Positions 23,901 through 34,853 of a stretch of DNA of 64,000 nucleotides are shown one piece after another. Numbering within the stretch: the first letter of the stretch is position 1; every line of letters starts with the position of its first letter. Position numbers and translations under genes: made by a program. The stretch is from Clavelina lepadiformis. Its lineage: Eukaryota > Chordata > Ascidiacea > Aplousobranchia > Clavelinidae. The notes under the pieces were generated by a model. It saw only the letters and a list, made by a program, of their open reading frames with translations. It ran no database searches and had not been told where the DNA came from. The stretch is taken from the NCBI RefSeq assembly GCF_947623445.1, contig NC_135241.1, positions 20,958,501-21,022,500 of the forward strand, read 5' to 3'.

Positions 23901-26170
23901 CTGTTTTAACTTCGTTTCATGAATACCTGCACATTTCAAGACAGCGTCAGATACTACGTTGCTTGGAGTCGGGCTTTACCACAAGATGTGCTAAGCAGTG
24001 TATATGTGCTATATCCTTGTGTATGATTGGAATGACTTCTGATGCATTGGTCCGTGTTCTTCCCTCTATTTTGCTGCATCTATCACAGATGTCGGCCACT
24101 ACTCACTTGGCACCAGCTGTCCTGGAATTACTCTCCTCATTGTCACAACTGCCAACTTTGTATGCGAATTTCGTGGAAGACCAATACATGAGTGTATTTG
24201 CCATTGCCTTGCAACATGCAAATCCTGCCAAATATTCACTTTACATTGTGTCACTCGCGCACCATGTTATCAGTATGTGGTTCGTGAAATGCAGGCTTAG
24301 CTTTCGGCCAGACTTCATTCAATATATTGCTCGAAATTTACAAAATGTCAATCGTACGAAATCCAGTGACTCCCTTCAGCACAGTCTCATTGAATCCTGC
24401 ATTGATGTGATGGCACGTTATGCTTTTTCTGATAGTATGCCTGTGGCCAAACAACCCACACAAATGAAGTGTTTTGCTGTGAATGGTCAGAGTGCCACTT
24501 GGCTATTTGGCAATCGCATTATCACCATCAAGACCGGTAGATGCAACGATCATTCAACTATCCCAAACCAACTTCCTCAGATTGGAGATTTTCCCCCTTT
24601 AACAAACAACAGTAGTATTGCTTCTGACCCAGCATCTAACGATGCAAATGATCGAAAAATGTCCATTGAAGCACCTGCCAAGTTGCAGACTACCATGAAT
24701 AGTAATGTTGTGTCCATGAGACACCGTCATAGGTCGAGTGGCGCAGTGTTGAAGCGCAGCAGTGGTATTGAGTTTCCAGTAAGTGTGAAAGAACCTATTG
24801 TTGATTCCATACCAGAACAAAACATCACGGCAGACAGGGAAAGTGCTTTAACCCCAACAAAGGTAGGAACAAGCTGGGCTGAGATCAATATTAGGAGACC
24901 ATCTGGAAATACATCATTTTTGTTGTTTGGCCATCAGTTGAATTTGGTCTCTTCGCTTGCTGAAAGTGATATTAGCGATGTTGCTGCAGTATCCACTTTT
25001 CCTGCATCAGCATCGGACCTTCAAGTTTCTCAACAGGAGAAGATAAACGGACTCCCAGCTCTTTCCAAAAGTCTAGCAAAGGATGGAGACAGCGATGACA
25101 GTACAAAACAAGGTTCTCCTCTCACTCGTAATCGCAGCCATACAGTGTCGTCATCACAGGATTATGTCCAGGGAGCAGCTGCACGAGCCAGAGCGAAGAG
25201 CCGTGGCGTGGCCTCACCTAAAAGCCGGGGAAGGTTGTCAGGCCCGGTTGCATCTCCGATGAATGATCAGAGTAACCGAAACGATGCTAACCTCACTCCA
25301 GGGTTTGTATTTCTGCAAATGTTTCAAACTGCCATGGTGCCAGAGAGCTTGCAACGACCACTACTCCTGCCTAATACTGCTACGATAGATCGCGCTGTGC
25401 ACGTCCTTGACATGATCCCACCGTATGACACTTGGGGCACTGGAGTGGTGTACGTACGTCCTGGACAAGGCGAGGTTGGCCGGGACATTTTGTGCAATCA
25501 ACACGGTTCGAAAAGGTATCAGCAATTCCTGGACTCTTTGGGTTGTCTTGTTTCGCTTCCTGATTGTGACATGTCGCACACATACTTGGGCGGCTTGGAC
25601 CAAGGCGGTGACGATGGCCAGTTTACTTACGTGTGGCAGGAAAATATCATGCAGATGGTCTTCCACATTGCCACCCTGATGCCAAACCATGAAAATGAGG
25701 ATTCATCGAAAGTACGCCACATTGGAAACGACTATGTCACAGTGGTTTATGATGACAATGACTCGCCGCAATACGTTCCCGGTTCCATTTATCAAGGGCA
25801 ATTTTTGTCAGTTGAGATTATTATCACCCCTCTAGACCTCGGCTTCAACTCGGTTCGTGTCGTTTATCATAAGGAAGAGATCAAAGATATGATGCAGATA
25901 CGTGAAAAGAGAACAGTTTCTGATGAAAGACTTGGCTTGTTAGTTAGACAATTATCACTGCACGCCAACATGGCGGCTTCCGCCTATCTGCACCAGAAAA
26001 AACCCGAATATTTTATATCGAAACCGCTGTCACGCTTGAAGCAAATCAAACGCATTCGATCAAGAGCAATACAGGAACTGGCTTGTAAGAATGAATCCAG
26101 TGCGGCACGTTATAGCTCTCTAGATGAATCCTCTGCGTATCCGCTTGAAGAGTTTTCAGATTACGTTTAA
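20992..26170 (+). CDS. TSC2: Tuberin, TSC2 GTPase-activating protein
   Basis: Exons 20992-21480, 21973-22161 and 22298-26170, joined in frame, give 1516 residues (human 1807). Tuberin pairs with TSC1 and acts as the GAP for Rheb, switching off mTORC1. An alpha-solenoid fills the first two thirds; WKLMRNLLGTHLGH near residue 265 is almost identical to the vertebrate protein. The GAP domain is near the C-terminus, with YLGGLD, GEDGQFTY-like and HIATLMP motifs and the catalytic Asn in RHIGNDYV (residue 1370). An Akt-type site RNRSHTVS places Thr1175 where human Thr1462 lies, and an RHRHRSS stretch precedes it. The C-terminus EEFSDYV parallels human VEDFTEFV. A start at 21001 is equally possible. 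Almost all the protein lies in one 3873-bp exon, unlike the ~40 coding exons of vertebrates. Confidence 0.95.
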
Positions 26171-26428
26171 TACCGGCGATGTTGTAGGATTATATTTCCC
26201 TTAAGACATGCGAAGTTTTAGTTGTGCCTGTTACACTCTACCTTACCCATTGCTTTTGTTCTGTAAATTTATCGGTATTTTCTCTACTGCCTGGTTGATA
26301 CTGTATTTGCGACTGTCGTGTTTATGTCATCATGTTCAATTCATTTGTTATGGGGAAGCGGTTCTGTTTTAAAAATTGCCTTTGACATCAAACTTGAAGT
26401 GATTGATAATAATGATTGACGTTCCCAG

Positions 26429-26434
26429 AATAAA
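26429..26434 (+). terminator. TSC2: Poly(A) signal for TSC2
   Basis: AATAAA (in CCCAGAATAAACTG) lies 259 bases after the TSC2 stop codon, the first canonical signal downstream. Confidence 0.6.
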
Positions 26435-27163
26435 CTGTTATCGATACATGTCGTAGACCTCTACATGCAAAACGAATTGAACTTGTGAACAGTGCTAACG
26501 TTTTAAAACAAACTTTGTGTCCGCTTTAAATTGCTATCCAGTGCTTCTCATTGCAGTTTGGCATATCATGGTCATAAAGTGTCTTGTATGTGGGTACGGT
26601 TCACCATAAGATTCTTTCTTTCTTGTGCTATAATCGTGCATGCAAACAACAAACGAGCAGTGAGTGCTATTACCATACCACAATGTAATACTGAAATCAT
26701 TTTCAAATCGGCGCTACCGGATAGGATTTCAATGAACCCTATACAGAGTTCACTTTTTCTTGACTCGTTTGCATTGGCATTTCAGCTGATTAATATAGGG
26801 ATACAGCGAAACAAAGGGGTATGGTTCGGAGAAATCCCAGTTAGGCTATATTTTAGTGTAAGATTTACATGGATGTAAAAATTACCAACAGGGACGCGTA
26901 CTTGCTGCAAGTGATGTCTTGTAGATTTGCTTACTTGTATGCTAAAGAAATGAAAGAAATTAATTGCAACGTTTATTGCAAACGAGAGTATAATGGCGTG
27001 AAAACCTGACTGCCAATTTCTGCTTCAACAACAAACAGCATGTAAATATATGGTTTAGAATCACAATCAAAAAGATAGTTTTTAAACACGATTTGAAGAG
27101 AATTGTTGTTTTACAGCGTTGATAGACGCCAAATTTACAATCAATCCAAATGAATAACACTAT

Positions 27164-28074
27164 CAGGGACGTAGCCAGAAAGTATATATTTGGAGAGAGC
27201 AAGATTTTTTGGTGTCATAAATAACGTCATAAACTTGCTGAATCATGCGGGAGATCGCGCTTTAAGACCATCATTTCTTCATAAAGAACTTCAAGAAATA
27301 TTTTTTCAAAAAATGATGACAAATTTTAACATTAATAGATTGACGAAGCAAAGAAATTTATGCAAATACCATTACTGTACAGTATAATGGTTTATTATGA
27401 CAGATGGTATCAACAAGTTGAACAAAACGTCGTTGCGACCACCCGTGGTCACAGTTGTTCAAGTATGGCCATTTCTTTAAAACGTTAATTACGATGTAGC
27501 CTAATTGCCTTCAAACTAACAAATAAGACTAATATGGATTTAACCGAAATTTCCGCCAATTAAGATAACGTAGATTCCATGATGAAGTAAAACAACACAC
27601 AACGACTAAAAATGCCGGCAAGCACTGTAAATTTATGACTAATGATATCCACTGAGATTCGTATACATGTTAAGTAAGGTACATCTCAGTTGGGACTCAG
27701 ATGAACGAACTTGCATCGACCATGTCAGATCAACTACTATGGTGCAACAATGGTTTTACAAACAGTTTCAGAAGCAGGCGCTACAATGTCAACATAAACG
27801 GTTAGAAATAATCTTTTAAGGGGTCTTTTGCCCTCCAACTTGAAGGCCTGAATGATAAGGAGTGAAAATGTAAAACAAAAACAATTATGACGTAAGAATT
27901 TCTCGATCCTGATATGATAATAAAAAAAAGGAAACCGATTTTAAGTATTTTTTAAAGATTTGCTATTAGCTGAAGTCTAATAACACGAATTATTAAACCA
28001 AACTCTTCCAAAAATCCTTTCCGCTGGCAAAAATCTGAGGGCAAAGGCGCCTCTCGTCCCCCCCACCTACGCTC
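27164..28074. mobile_element. Possible degraded non-autonomous DNA element
   Basis: The left edge CAGGGACGTAGCCAGAAAGT resembles a TIR seen in many invertebrate MITEs. A C-rich CCCCCCCACCTACGC near 28058-28072 could be the opposite, decayed end. The interior is non-coding and target duplications are not clear. The region may instead be two unrelated relics. The remaining sequence from 26435 to 28192 shows no gene. Confidence 0.25.
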
Positions 28075-28192
28075 TTCCACTCTACTAAGCCACGTGATCC
28101 AAAACATTCTCAACCAATTACCGTGGAGTCTGCGTGCACATTGCATTTCGTTCATACGTCATAATTCAGATTGAAACCTATACGTTGAGATT

Positions 28193-30070
28193 TTACAAAT
28201 TAGCTTTGGGTGTCAGCGGCTTAAACACGAGATGCATAGATGCAATGCTTGCATCGGCAAATATTCTTTCACCGGTACTCTCATCTTCATAATCCGACAT
28301 CTTCATTTCATGTACTAAGTTGAAGCCATATTTTTCGGCAATGTGTTTTGATTCTGGAGCAGTAGCAATTCCCACTACGGAATTAAACTGTCCACTGATG
28401 GTGTTCCGTTTAATAGATCTTTTGATGAAAAAAACACAATTTGTATACTGTACCATCACAATGATTCTATGTATATATGCGTACTATCATAGCACTTCTA
28501 ATATTTTAATAATAGAAAAAGTGTCACAAGTGACCAAGTTATATTGATAACACAAATGACAGAATGAAATAATTTACATACAATTTATGCAAATTTCTGT
28601 TCTCACCTCACCACCAACTGTTGAGCTACTCCTCTACCAGAGTAAGCTGCATCCACAGACACCCAATAGCCTGCAATGTAATTTTTGCCACAAAATTTGT
28701 CAATCACTTTTTGCAAAAAGTCGTCAAACTGAAAAGTAATGCAATCGTTATTGCACAATCAGAAGAAACTATTATGAATGACTATTGTAAGGGGATTCAT
28801 TTGAAGAACACTTTTATGATTTAAATTGAGTTCATAAAAATGCTTAGATCTATATCCGATTTATTTAAGAGAATGTAAAACGATCATTATAGGTGTAAGT
28901 TTAGTAATGCGATTTTAATAAAATTCACAAGCATGTCATGGAAAAATGCAATTACGATGCTTGACAATAAACAAATGTCATTACCCTGATAAAGTACTTG
29001 GTCTTTGGTGACACAGATTGCAAATATTTTTCCACATTTACAACAGAGGCGTAATGACTGGAGCAGTTGATTTGAACTCCGCAAAGTTGGTCATCATTGT
29101 CACCGTCAAAAGCTCCCATACTCGTGTTGTCGGCTAAAAACATCTGATATCAGATATCAGCGTTGAAAACTCATCTTTCTGTAATTTTATTATCTTTAAG
29201 CAGGTTACCCGGTATTCAGTATAATTTTTATGAATTAATTATCAACTTGAAGTTGTTTATGTTACGTAACATACGAGGTTTGGCCAAAAAGTACCCGGTC
29301 TTATTTCCTCCCCTTAAAGACAATACTATGCCAGGGAGATTGTTTCGGCATATTGTGATATAACTATCAATATCCATTCTAGAATGTTTCAAGCCAAGAA
29401 GTGGTGTCTCTTCTTTTTATGAAGCATTCAGTACAGTCTTATACTGCACGATTTTCATTTGTTAATCACAAGCAAAATGACAAGGCGTCTCGAACAAGGT
29501 ATTGCATCAAGTTTTGCCAAACGCTTGGTATAAAAATCAAACTGAAACAATTCAAAAGATTCAACAAGCTTTTGGAGAGAGAAGAGGCGTTAAGCTAAAC
29601 TCAAATAAATCAAACCAATTCAATATTGAGAATGGAAGCATCCGGATTTAGGAGCATGAGCATTCCAGAGGAGGAGCTCAAGAGATGTTTTCAAAAGTGG
29701 AAGTGGCGCTGGGAAAAGTGTTTGTACTTGCAAAAAGAGTATTTTGATGAAGATTAATAAAAATGTTTTAAATTTCTTGTGTTGTGTTTTTATGCTTTAA
29801 AGTAGGATACTTGTTGGCCAGACTTCGTATAACTAACTTAACGCAGGTTAAAAGTTACAGTATGCAGCGATTTCCTTCATTGTCAGACATTGATTGCACT
29901 GTACTTACAGCAGCGTAGGTTGCATACTCATATCTTTCTTTCTCCGAAAATTTCAGACTTATGCAAAGGGGATCCATCATGCAGAAATGGTTTGCTACAG
30001 ATTCTATGACGTCATTTTTGTCATTAACAGTGAGAAGTCGATAGTAAATACCGGATGTTTCAATTGGCAT
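28193..30070 (-). CDS. GNAT acetyltransferase, arylalkylamine N-acetyltransferase-like, copy A (intact)
   Basis: Exons 30070-29909, 29143-28985, 28728-28607 and 28418-28193 on the minus strand join in frame to 222 residues, with GT-AG introns. The GNAT fold is recognisable: the acetyl-CoA loop SVDAAYSGRGVAQQL (motif A, Arg-Gly-x-x-x with preceding beta strand) and the motif-B segment TAPESKHIAEKYGF. Length and layout fit dopamine/arylalkylamine N-acetyltransferases, which transfer acetyl from acetyl-CoA to amines; the true substrate is unknown. This is the only one of four local copies with a normal GT donor after exon 3. Intron 1 contains a mariner relic (29274-29827). The upstream sequence is shared with copies C and D. 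The start is the ATG at 30070; no other in-frame ATG lies just upstream. Confidence 0.82.
29274..29827 (+). mobile_element. Internally deleted mariner-family transposon
   Basis: Inverted ends TACGAGGTTTGGCCAAAAAG (left, including the target TA) and TACGAAGTCTGGCCAACAAG (reverse complement of the right) bound about 554 bp with TA at both sides. Inside is a frame-shifted piece of a mariner transposase N-terminus (YCIKFCQTLG, about 29490-29590). It is joined by a large internal deletion to the C-terminus (EEELKRCFQKWKWRWEKC, about 29660-29757, ending TAA). Copies C and D lack it at the same place in intron 1, so it inserted after duplication. Non-functional. Confidence 0.8.
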
Positions 30071-30632
30071 TTTGTAAATCTTATCCAAACAACAGGTGGC
30101 TCATTGAAATCACAAAGAATATCTGAAAAGTTACATTTAATTCAAAGGATTTACGGTTTTAATGCGAAGGGCTACGAAAAATATATTTAGGTTCATATAT
30201 TAATAAGCATTCATTTAAATTGTACTTGGTGTTGTAATCTAAGTTTTAAAACCTATTCTTGTAGCTTACACAACTCTACCACCTTGGCATACCTCTAACT
30301 TTTCAGTTGGACAACACATATAGCATAGCTCTAACCTTGGACTCTTTTTACCTCATCATACAGGCAGCTAAAACAAAATCCTTTTATTTGACTGTATTTA
30401 GTTACTAAATGAAACACTATTTCGCCATACAGCAGCTTGAGTGCTTTCGTTCTGCACAGTTCTTCTTTGCCGACAGAACCACTATCCATTAAATATTATA
30501 CAGGGTATTATCAAAGCGCACTCTCTCTCGTATCATAGGCTGGCTGAAAACAGAAAAGAAAAAAAGAGTTTTCCAATAAAATGAATGAAAAGCATTAAAC
30601 CGTAACGTTGGTAGCCTGTACGCATGAATGGT

Positions 30633-31004
30633 TCTGTAGCGGTCGTTGGATGTTTCTTTTTGTTTGTCGCTTGTTGGCGCCCTCGGGATGCTCCCAGCAC
30701 GTCGGAGTCACCAGAATATATGGCGAAGGTAAATTGTTGTTGAGTTGTTACGTTGCTGCGTTGTTGACTCCTTGTCTCAGAAGGTTGCTGTTTAAGTTGT
30801 ATGCCAACTTCGCTCATATATTAAAGTAAATGCACAGGGCCTTCTTAATTCAACCTTTATTCAATCTTGCGTCCTGTGCTCAAGCAGTGCAAAACGGAAT
30901 GGGACGGTAAAACGAACGAGCAGTGCCGAAATGAACACGTGCTGGGAGCATTCCGGGGGCGCCAACAAGCGACAAACTAAAGAAACATCCAACGGCCGCT
31001 ACAG
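30633..31004 (-). mobile_element. LTR-retrotransposon fragment with inverted leader arms
   Basis: About 70-bp inverted arms (30633-30700 and 30937-31004) enclose a stretch that, on the minus strand, reads like part of an LTR. It has a poly(A) signal, a U5-like segment and then TGGTGACTCCGACGTG, which resembles a tRNA primer-binding site. It is non-coding and clearly broken. The family is probably Ty3/Gypsy-like but uncertain. The corresponding place in the opposite arm of the locus (about 52450) is empty, so the fragment is younger than that duplication. Confidence 0.5.
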
Positions 31005-31059
31005 TTTTAACTAATTTCTTCCAAGCGTAAAGTTTCAATAAATGCCTGAATTATGTATA

Positions 31060-31365
31060 AATCTTGACCTTGCAAAGGAATAATGCATTCACAATATCCA
31101 GGAAGAATACAATACTATACCTCAGCTGCAGCGTTGCTTATTATTGGCTGCAGTTTTACAGTTAGACAAAATACTTGCAGCTGGTTGGTTGTGTTGAGAT
31201 CAAACCTGTATTGAACCACTTTGTCACGGCCACCAGGTATAAAGTTACAGCACTTGACTGATAGTCAGCCCCGGACAATATCAATGAAATCCAATCGTAA
31301 ATGCTTTTCACATCTAAGACCCAGAAAACCTTATGAGTAGTACTGTAATAGCCTACGCAGTCAAC
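31060..31365 (-). repeat. Inverted copy of 52046-52375 (GNAT 5' flank)
   Basis: On the minus strand this segment matches 52046-52375. Shared landmarks are GGTTCAATACAGGTGTGATC-like sequence, CTGGTGGCCGTGACAAAGTG, GCTGCAGCTGAGGTATAG and GATATTGTGAATGCATTATT. It lies upstream of GNAT copy A just as its match lies upstream of copy D. A small extra region of similarity at 30330-30530 matches 47740-47900 and 52560-52720. Confidence 0.85.
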
Positions 31366-32439
31366 AGAGTCGCAATGACTCGAGTTACTTTTACCATTGA
31401 AGAACTCTTTGACTTATCTTATCTTAATTTACCTGTTGAATTATTTGACTCTATTGTTGCGTACGGTTAGAATACTCTAACTTTTTTCAACTGAAAAGTT
31501 TTAATATTACTACAGAAATAGTTTACAAGAAAATGGTTTTATTATAAGTGCTGTACACTTTCTCAATATTACAAATAACCAAAAAGATAAGTAATACTGC
31601 TGTTTTTAAGATGTCCATGGCATGAGTTGCAAGCACCTTGACTAGCTCAGACCAACGATATAAAGAAGATATAAGTTCTTTATATCGTTGCTCAGACAAT
31701 TGGTCTGTTTATTTCGTTGATTAAACCAATTAACACTTTCTATCTCGACGATTCACTCGACTTACTCTCGATCTCTTCTCGCTGGTAGAAGTGCGAGCTT
31801 ATAACTCCAATCGTGAAAGCGATGGGAGTGAAAATGATCAACAAAGAAAACGCTGCGAGTCGTTGCAGGTGCAAAGGGTTAAACAATGTTTACACAATGT
31901 GAGATACATATAGCTAAAGCTAACACATTAAAAGATAGATTGATAATTATTAATCAGTGTTAAGGTTAAGAAACGAGCTTTTCCAATAAAGACTTTTTAT
32001 CAGCATGGATGCTGGAAAACAACCTGGGAACAAAGTAAAAGGAATGTTTACACGAAGTTATTCAGAACAAGTTTCCAAATATAAAACGACAGTTGAAGTA
32101 TTTATCAAAAAAAATTTCATAAACTTCAGTCAATAACCAGAAAACACTTTTGCAAGAAATGATATAATGGTATTAAAAAGTACCACCCAGGCCGCTACAG
32201 ACTAAACCTGTTAACAGACTATATCGCAGTAAGGCTACAAAATACACCGTTCGTTGGAGCAAGTTTTCTAGATAAAATTTGGAGTGTGATCGAACGCAGT
32301 ATACAGCTGTGTGGGAAAATTAAGAGCTTTTATACCTACCAGAAGAGGAGAAATATGATAATAAATTAAAGACAAGGGTGGTGTAGAGGGCACGGCATAA
32401 ATACAAGTCAGGAAGTCGTGTGAAATTACTTAGAATACG
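31366..32439. other. Spacer between GNAT copies A and B
   Basis: No exon is visible. A short inverted stretch GATATAAAGAA...TTCTTTATATC occurs at about 31658-31686. I see nothing else recognisable. Confidence 0.4.
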
Positions 32440-33960
32440 TCGTCTCGCGACGTCTAAAACTGCTTGTGCCCTGTAGTTAATGCAAGCACGCATTGGAGTT
32501 ATAAAACTTCAATTGAATTTGAGGGTTGGTTTATTGTCTATATGCCGGATTCCATACCATTGTGTTCGTCATAAACTGTTTAGTTATTATACTCAACCTC
32601 ACATCAGGCCTAAACGTCAAGGAAAATGCGGTCACAAGAAAATGCAAACAGAGCAAACTTAACTTAAATTTTTCCAATTTCTACTTAAGAAAAAAAATTT
32701 CTTAAACACAGACTTCCAGCTTGTAAAAACAGCAACAGGATATACGAAAGTCTTCAAACACGGTTTTGGAAAATACTTTTAGAATTAACGGGCGGCAGAA
32801 GATCCGTCCCAAGCGGCAAACAAAGTATATGTAATACAGTGTCATTTTACTTACGAACCAGTACATAGCGTTTTATTCATTTCTTTAAAATAAACTGCAA
32901 CACATATTATGGAATTCAGGGATGGAATTTTACAGGTTTGATTTGGCAACATTCAGCGGTTTTAACATGAGGTATATGAAAGTAACTCCTGCATTGGCAA
33001 ATATTCTTTCACCAGTTTTTCTCATCTTTGTACTCCGATAACTTCATTTCATAAGTTGACTTGAAGCCAATTTTTTCAGTAATGTGTTTCGACTCCAGTG
33101 CCGTAGTTACCGCCACCAATGAATCAAAGTCTTTGACATTGGAATTCAGTGATTTCATATCCCTGTTGATAAAACACAAAATTTAGTTTGCTTGCCTTGT
33201 GTGTGCCATCATAGTAATTCTAATATTGTTCAAGTGTTATGACGCAAGTATGTACTATATCATAGATAATAATTTTGCAAACACTTTATACAAAACTGTT
33301 TTATGCCTTGTCATCAATTGATGAGCAACACCTCTTCCAGAATAAGCTGCATTTACAGATAACTAATTGGCTTCCATAAAATTGTTGCCGCAAAATTTGT
33401 TCATCATTTCTTTTTGTAAAAAGAGGTTAAACTGAAAAACAATGCAAATGACGTTGCCCAATAACAGGGAACTACTATTTGTTTTTTCAAGAGAAGCTTT
33501 TTGGAAAAGAATTTAAAAATTTACGGTAATGCGATTCATGATAAAAAAAGACTTCAGGCAATTTCAACTTTGATTGAAAGAATGTAAGAATCTTTGGCAT
33601 TCTTCTTGGTATGTGCAATGATTTTTCAGTTTCTAGGATAAATGTTGTAGTTATAGTCTTCAATTTATTGGCGTCGTTAATTTTTTATTCATCTGGGTTA
33701 ACTTTATGATTCAAGCATACTTTAAAATTTTTATTATGAATTCTTAGTAGCATAAAGTCTAATTTTAATAAATCCGTTAAAATAAAAGTTCATAAACACA
33801 TTAAGCAAAAAGCTCAATAAAGATGCGTCACAAATGTCATTACTCATTAGTCATTACCCTTATAAGACATTGGGTCTTTTGTGAAAGAGACAGTAAATAT
33901 TTTTCCAAATCTATATCAGGTAAGAAATAACTGGAGCAGTTGATTTGAACTCTCATTTAA
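32440..33960 (-). pseudogene. GNAT copy B, pseudogene lacking exon 1
   Basis: On the minus strand, about 33960-33850 matches the 3' part of exon 2 of copies C and D, about 33432-33307 matches exon 3, and about 33170-32940 matches exon 4. The following 3' flank to 32440 also matches the flanks of C and D. Exon 1 and the start of exon 2 are missing. Exon 3 has TAG in place of the Trp codon of copy C (FMEANWLSV). Exon 4 has an extra A in the GATGAGAAAACTGG stretch that shifts the frame. It shares the FMEAN residues with copy C, so B and C are the closest pair. This is a dead host-gene copy. Confidence 0.85.
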
Positions 33961-34196
33961 ATTGTGGTGGGTGTTGCCACCTTGTAGTTTTCCTATAGTC
34001 AAGATATTTTTGCTTTCTCAAACAGCGTAGGCCTATATGCAATACAGTGTCACTTTTCTTGCGATAGCGATAGCGTTAGACAAGAGAGTAAGAGTATAGA
34101 CTGCAGTTCTACAGTTAGACAAAATACTTACGATAGCGTTACTTACAGTACATAGCGTTGTATTCATTTCATTATTTTTTTGTGTTTTTGTCTCAG

Positions 34197-34853
34197 GTTG
34201 GATTGAAAATTTACGTCAGACCGACGTCGCTCTCTCTGATTCGATCGAACTTCATGAGAAGGCGCTGACTGAGTACAGGAAACTCCATAGAAATCTCACC
34301 GTTATTTCCGACAGTGTAAAATTTGATTTTAATACAATTAAACTTACAACATATTCTACAAGGTAATTATAGTTGCAATTTTTATATCAACTGGTAGCGT
34401 ATTACATATTACATGCACGTTAATTAATCATCAGCTATTAATTGATTGCGACCAGTAGACTTTGTAACTGGACTACAGTAGAACCTCGGCAAGCTGATTT
34501 TCCACAAGACCGTTGTTAGATGGTCATGGTGGCGAGGTTGTCGCGTTAGTTAAACAGACTGCTATACACTGCTACATACGATGTTTAAGTAGTCGTGATA
34601 CTGGAGCGGTCGTGTCATCGGGTCGGTCGTTAACCGGGGTTCTATGCTGTACGTCCTACAGTTGGCAGCCGCCAGAGTCGTCATTGCCCGTTTTTCTCAC
34701 CCTCTTCTCTTTCTCTTCCAGGTCAAAGAAGTTACCCATGAGCACGGTGAAGCCCTGGACACGGTACAGGATGTTGTAAATCAGATCAATGAGTCTTTAA
34801 CCGAGGAGAAACAGCACATCAACGAGCACATAACCTATATGTATAAAACGTAA
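34197..34853 (+). CDS. Two 3' exons of an unrecognised coiled-coil protein
   Basis: Exon 34197-34315 has an acceptor TTTTTGTCTCAG and a donor AGT|GTAAAA. Exon 34722-34853 has an acceptor TTTCTCTTCCAG and stop TAA. They join in phase to about 83 residues rich in Glu, His and Leu with heptad spacing. One segment (EHGEALDTVQDVVNQI) is loosely like the SNARE core of syntaxins (EQGExLDxIxDxV), but no membrane anchor follows. The upstream exon is not visible; the sequence just before 34197 belongs to the duplicated GNAT flanks. The gene may therefore have been cut by the rearrangement, or its first exon may be far away. Confidence 0.45.

Noticed and set aside
26531-26878. 115-codon open frame after TSC2
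   Set aside because: Lies past the poly(A) signal and has no recognisable motif or splice sites.
30533-30817. 94-codon open frame (minus)
   Set aside because: It runs through the non-coding LTR-like fragment; its Gln/Thr-rich sequence reflects repeat composition.
34513-34779. 88-codon open frame (plus)
   Set aside because: Overlaps intron and the second coiled-coil exon in another frame; the spliced exon reading is better supported.
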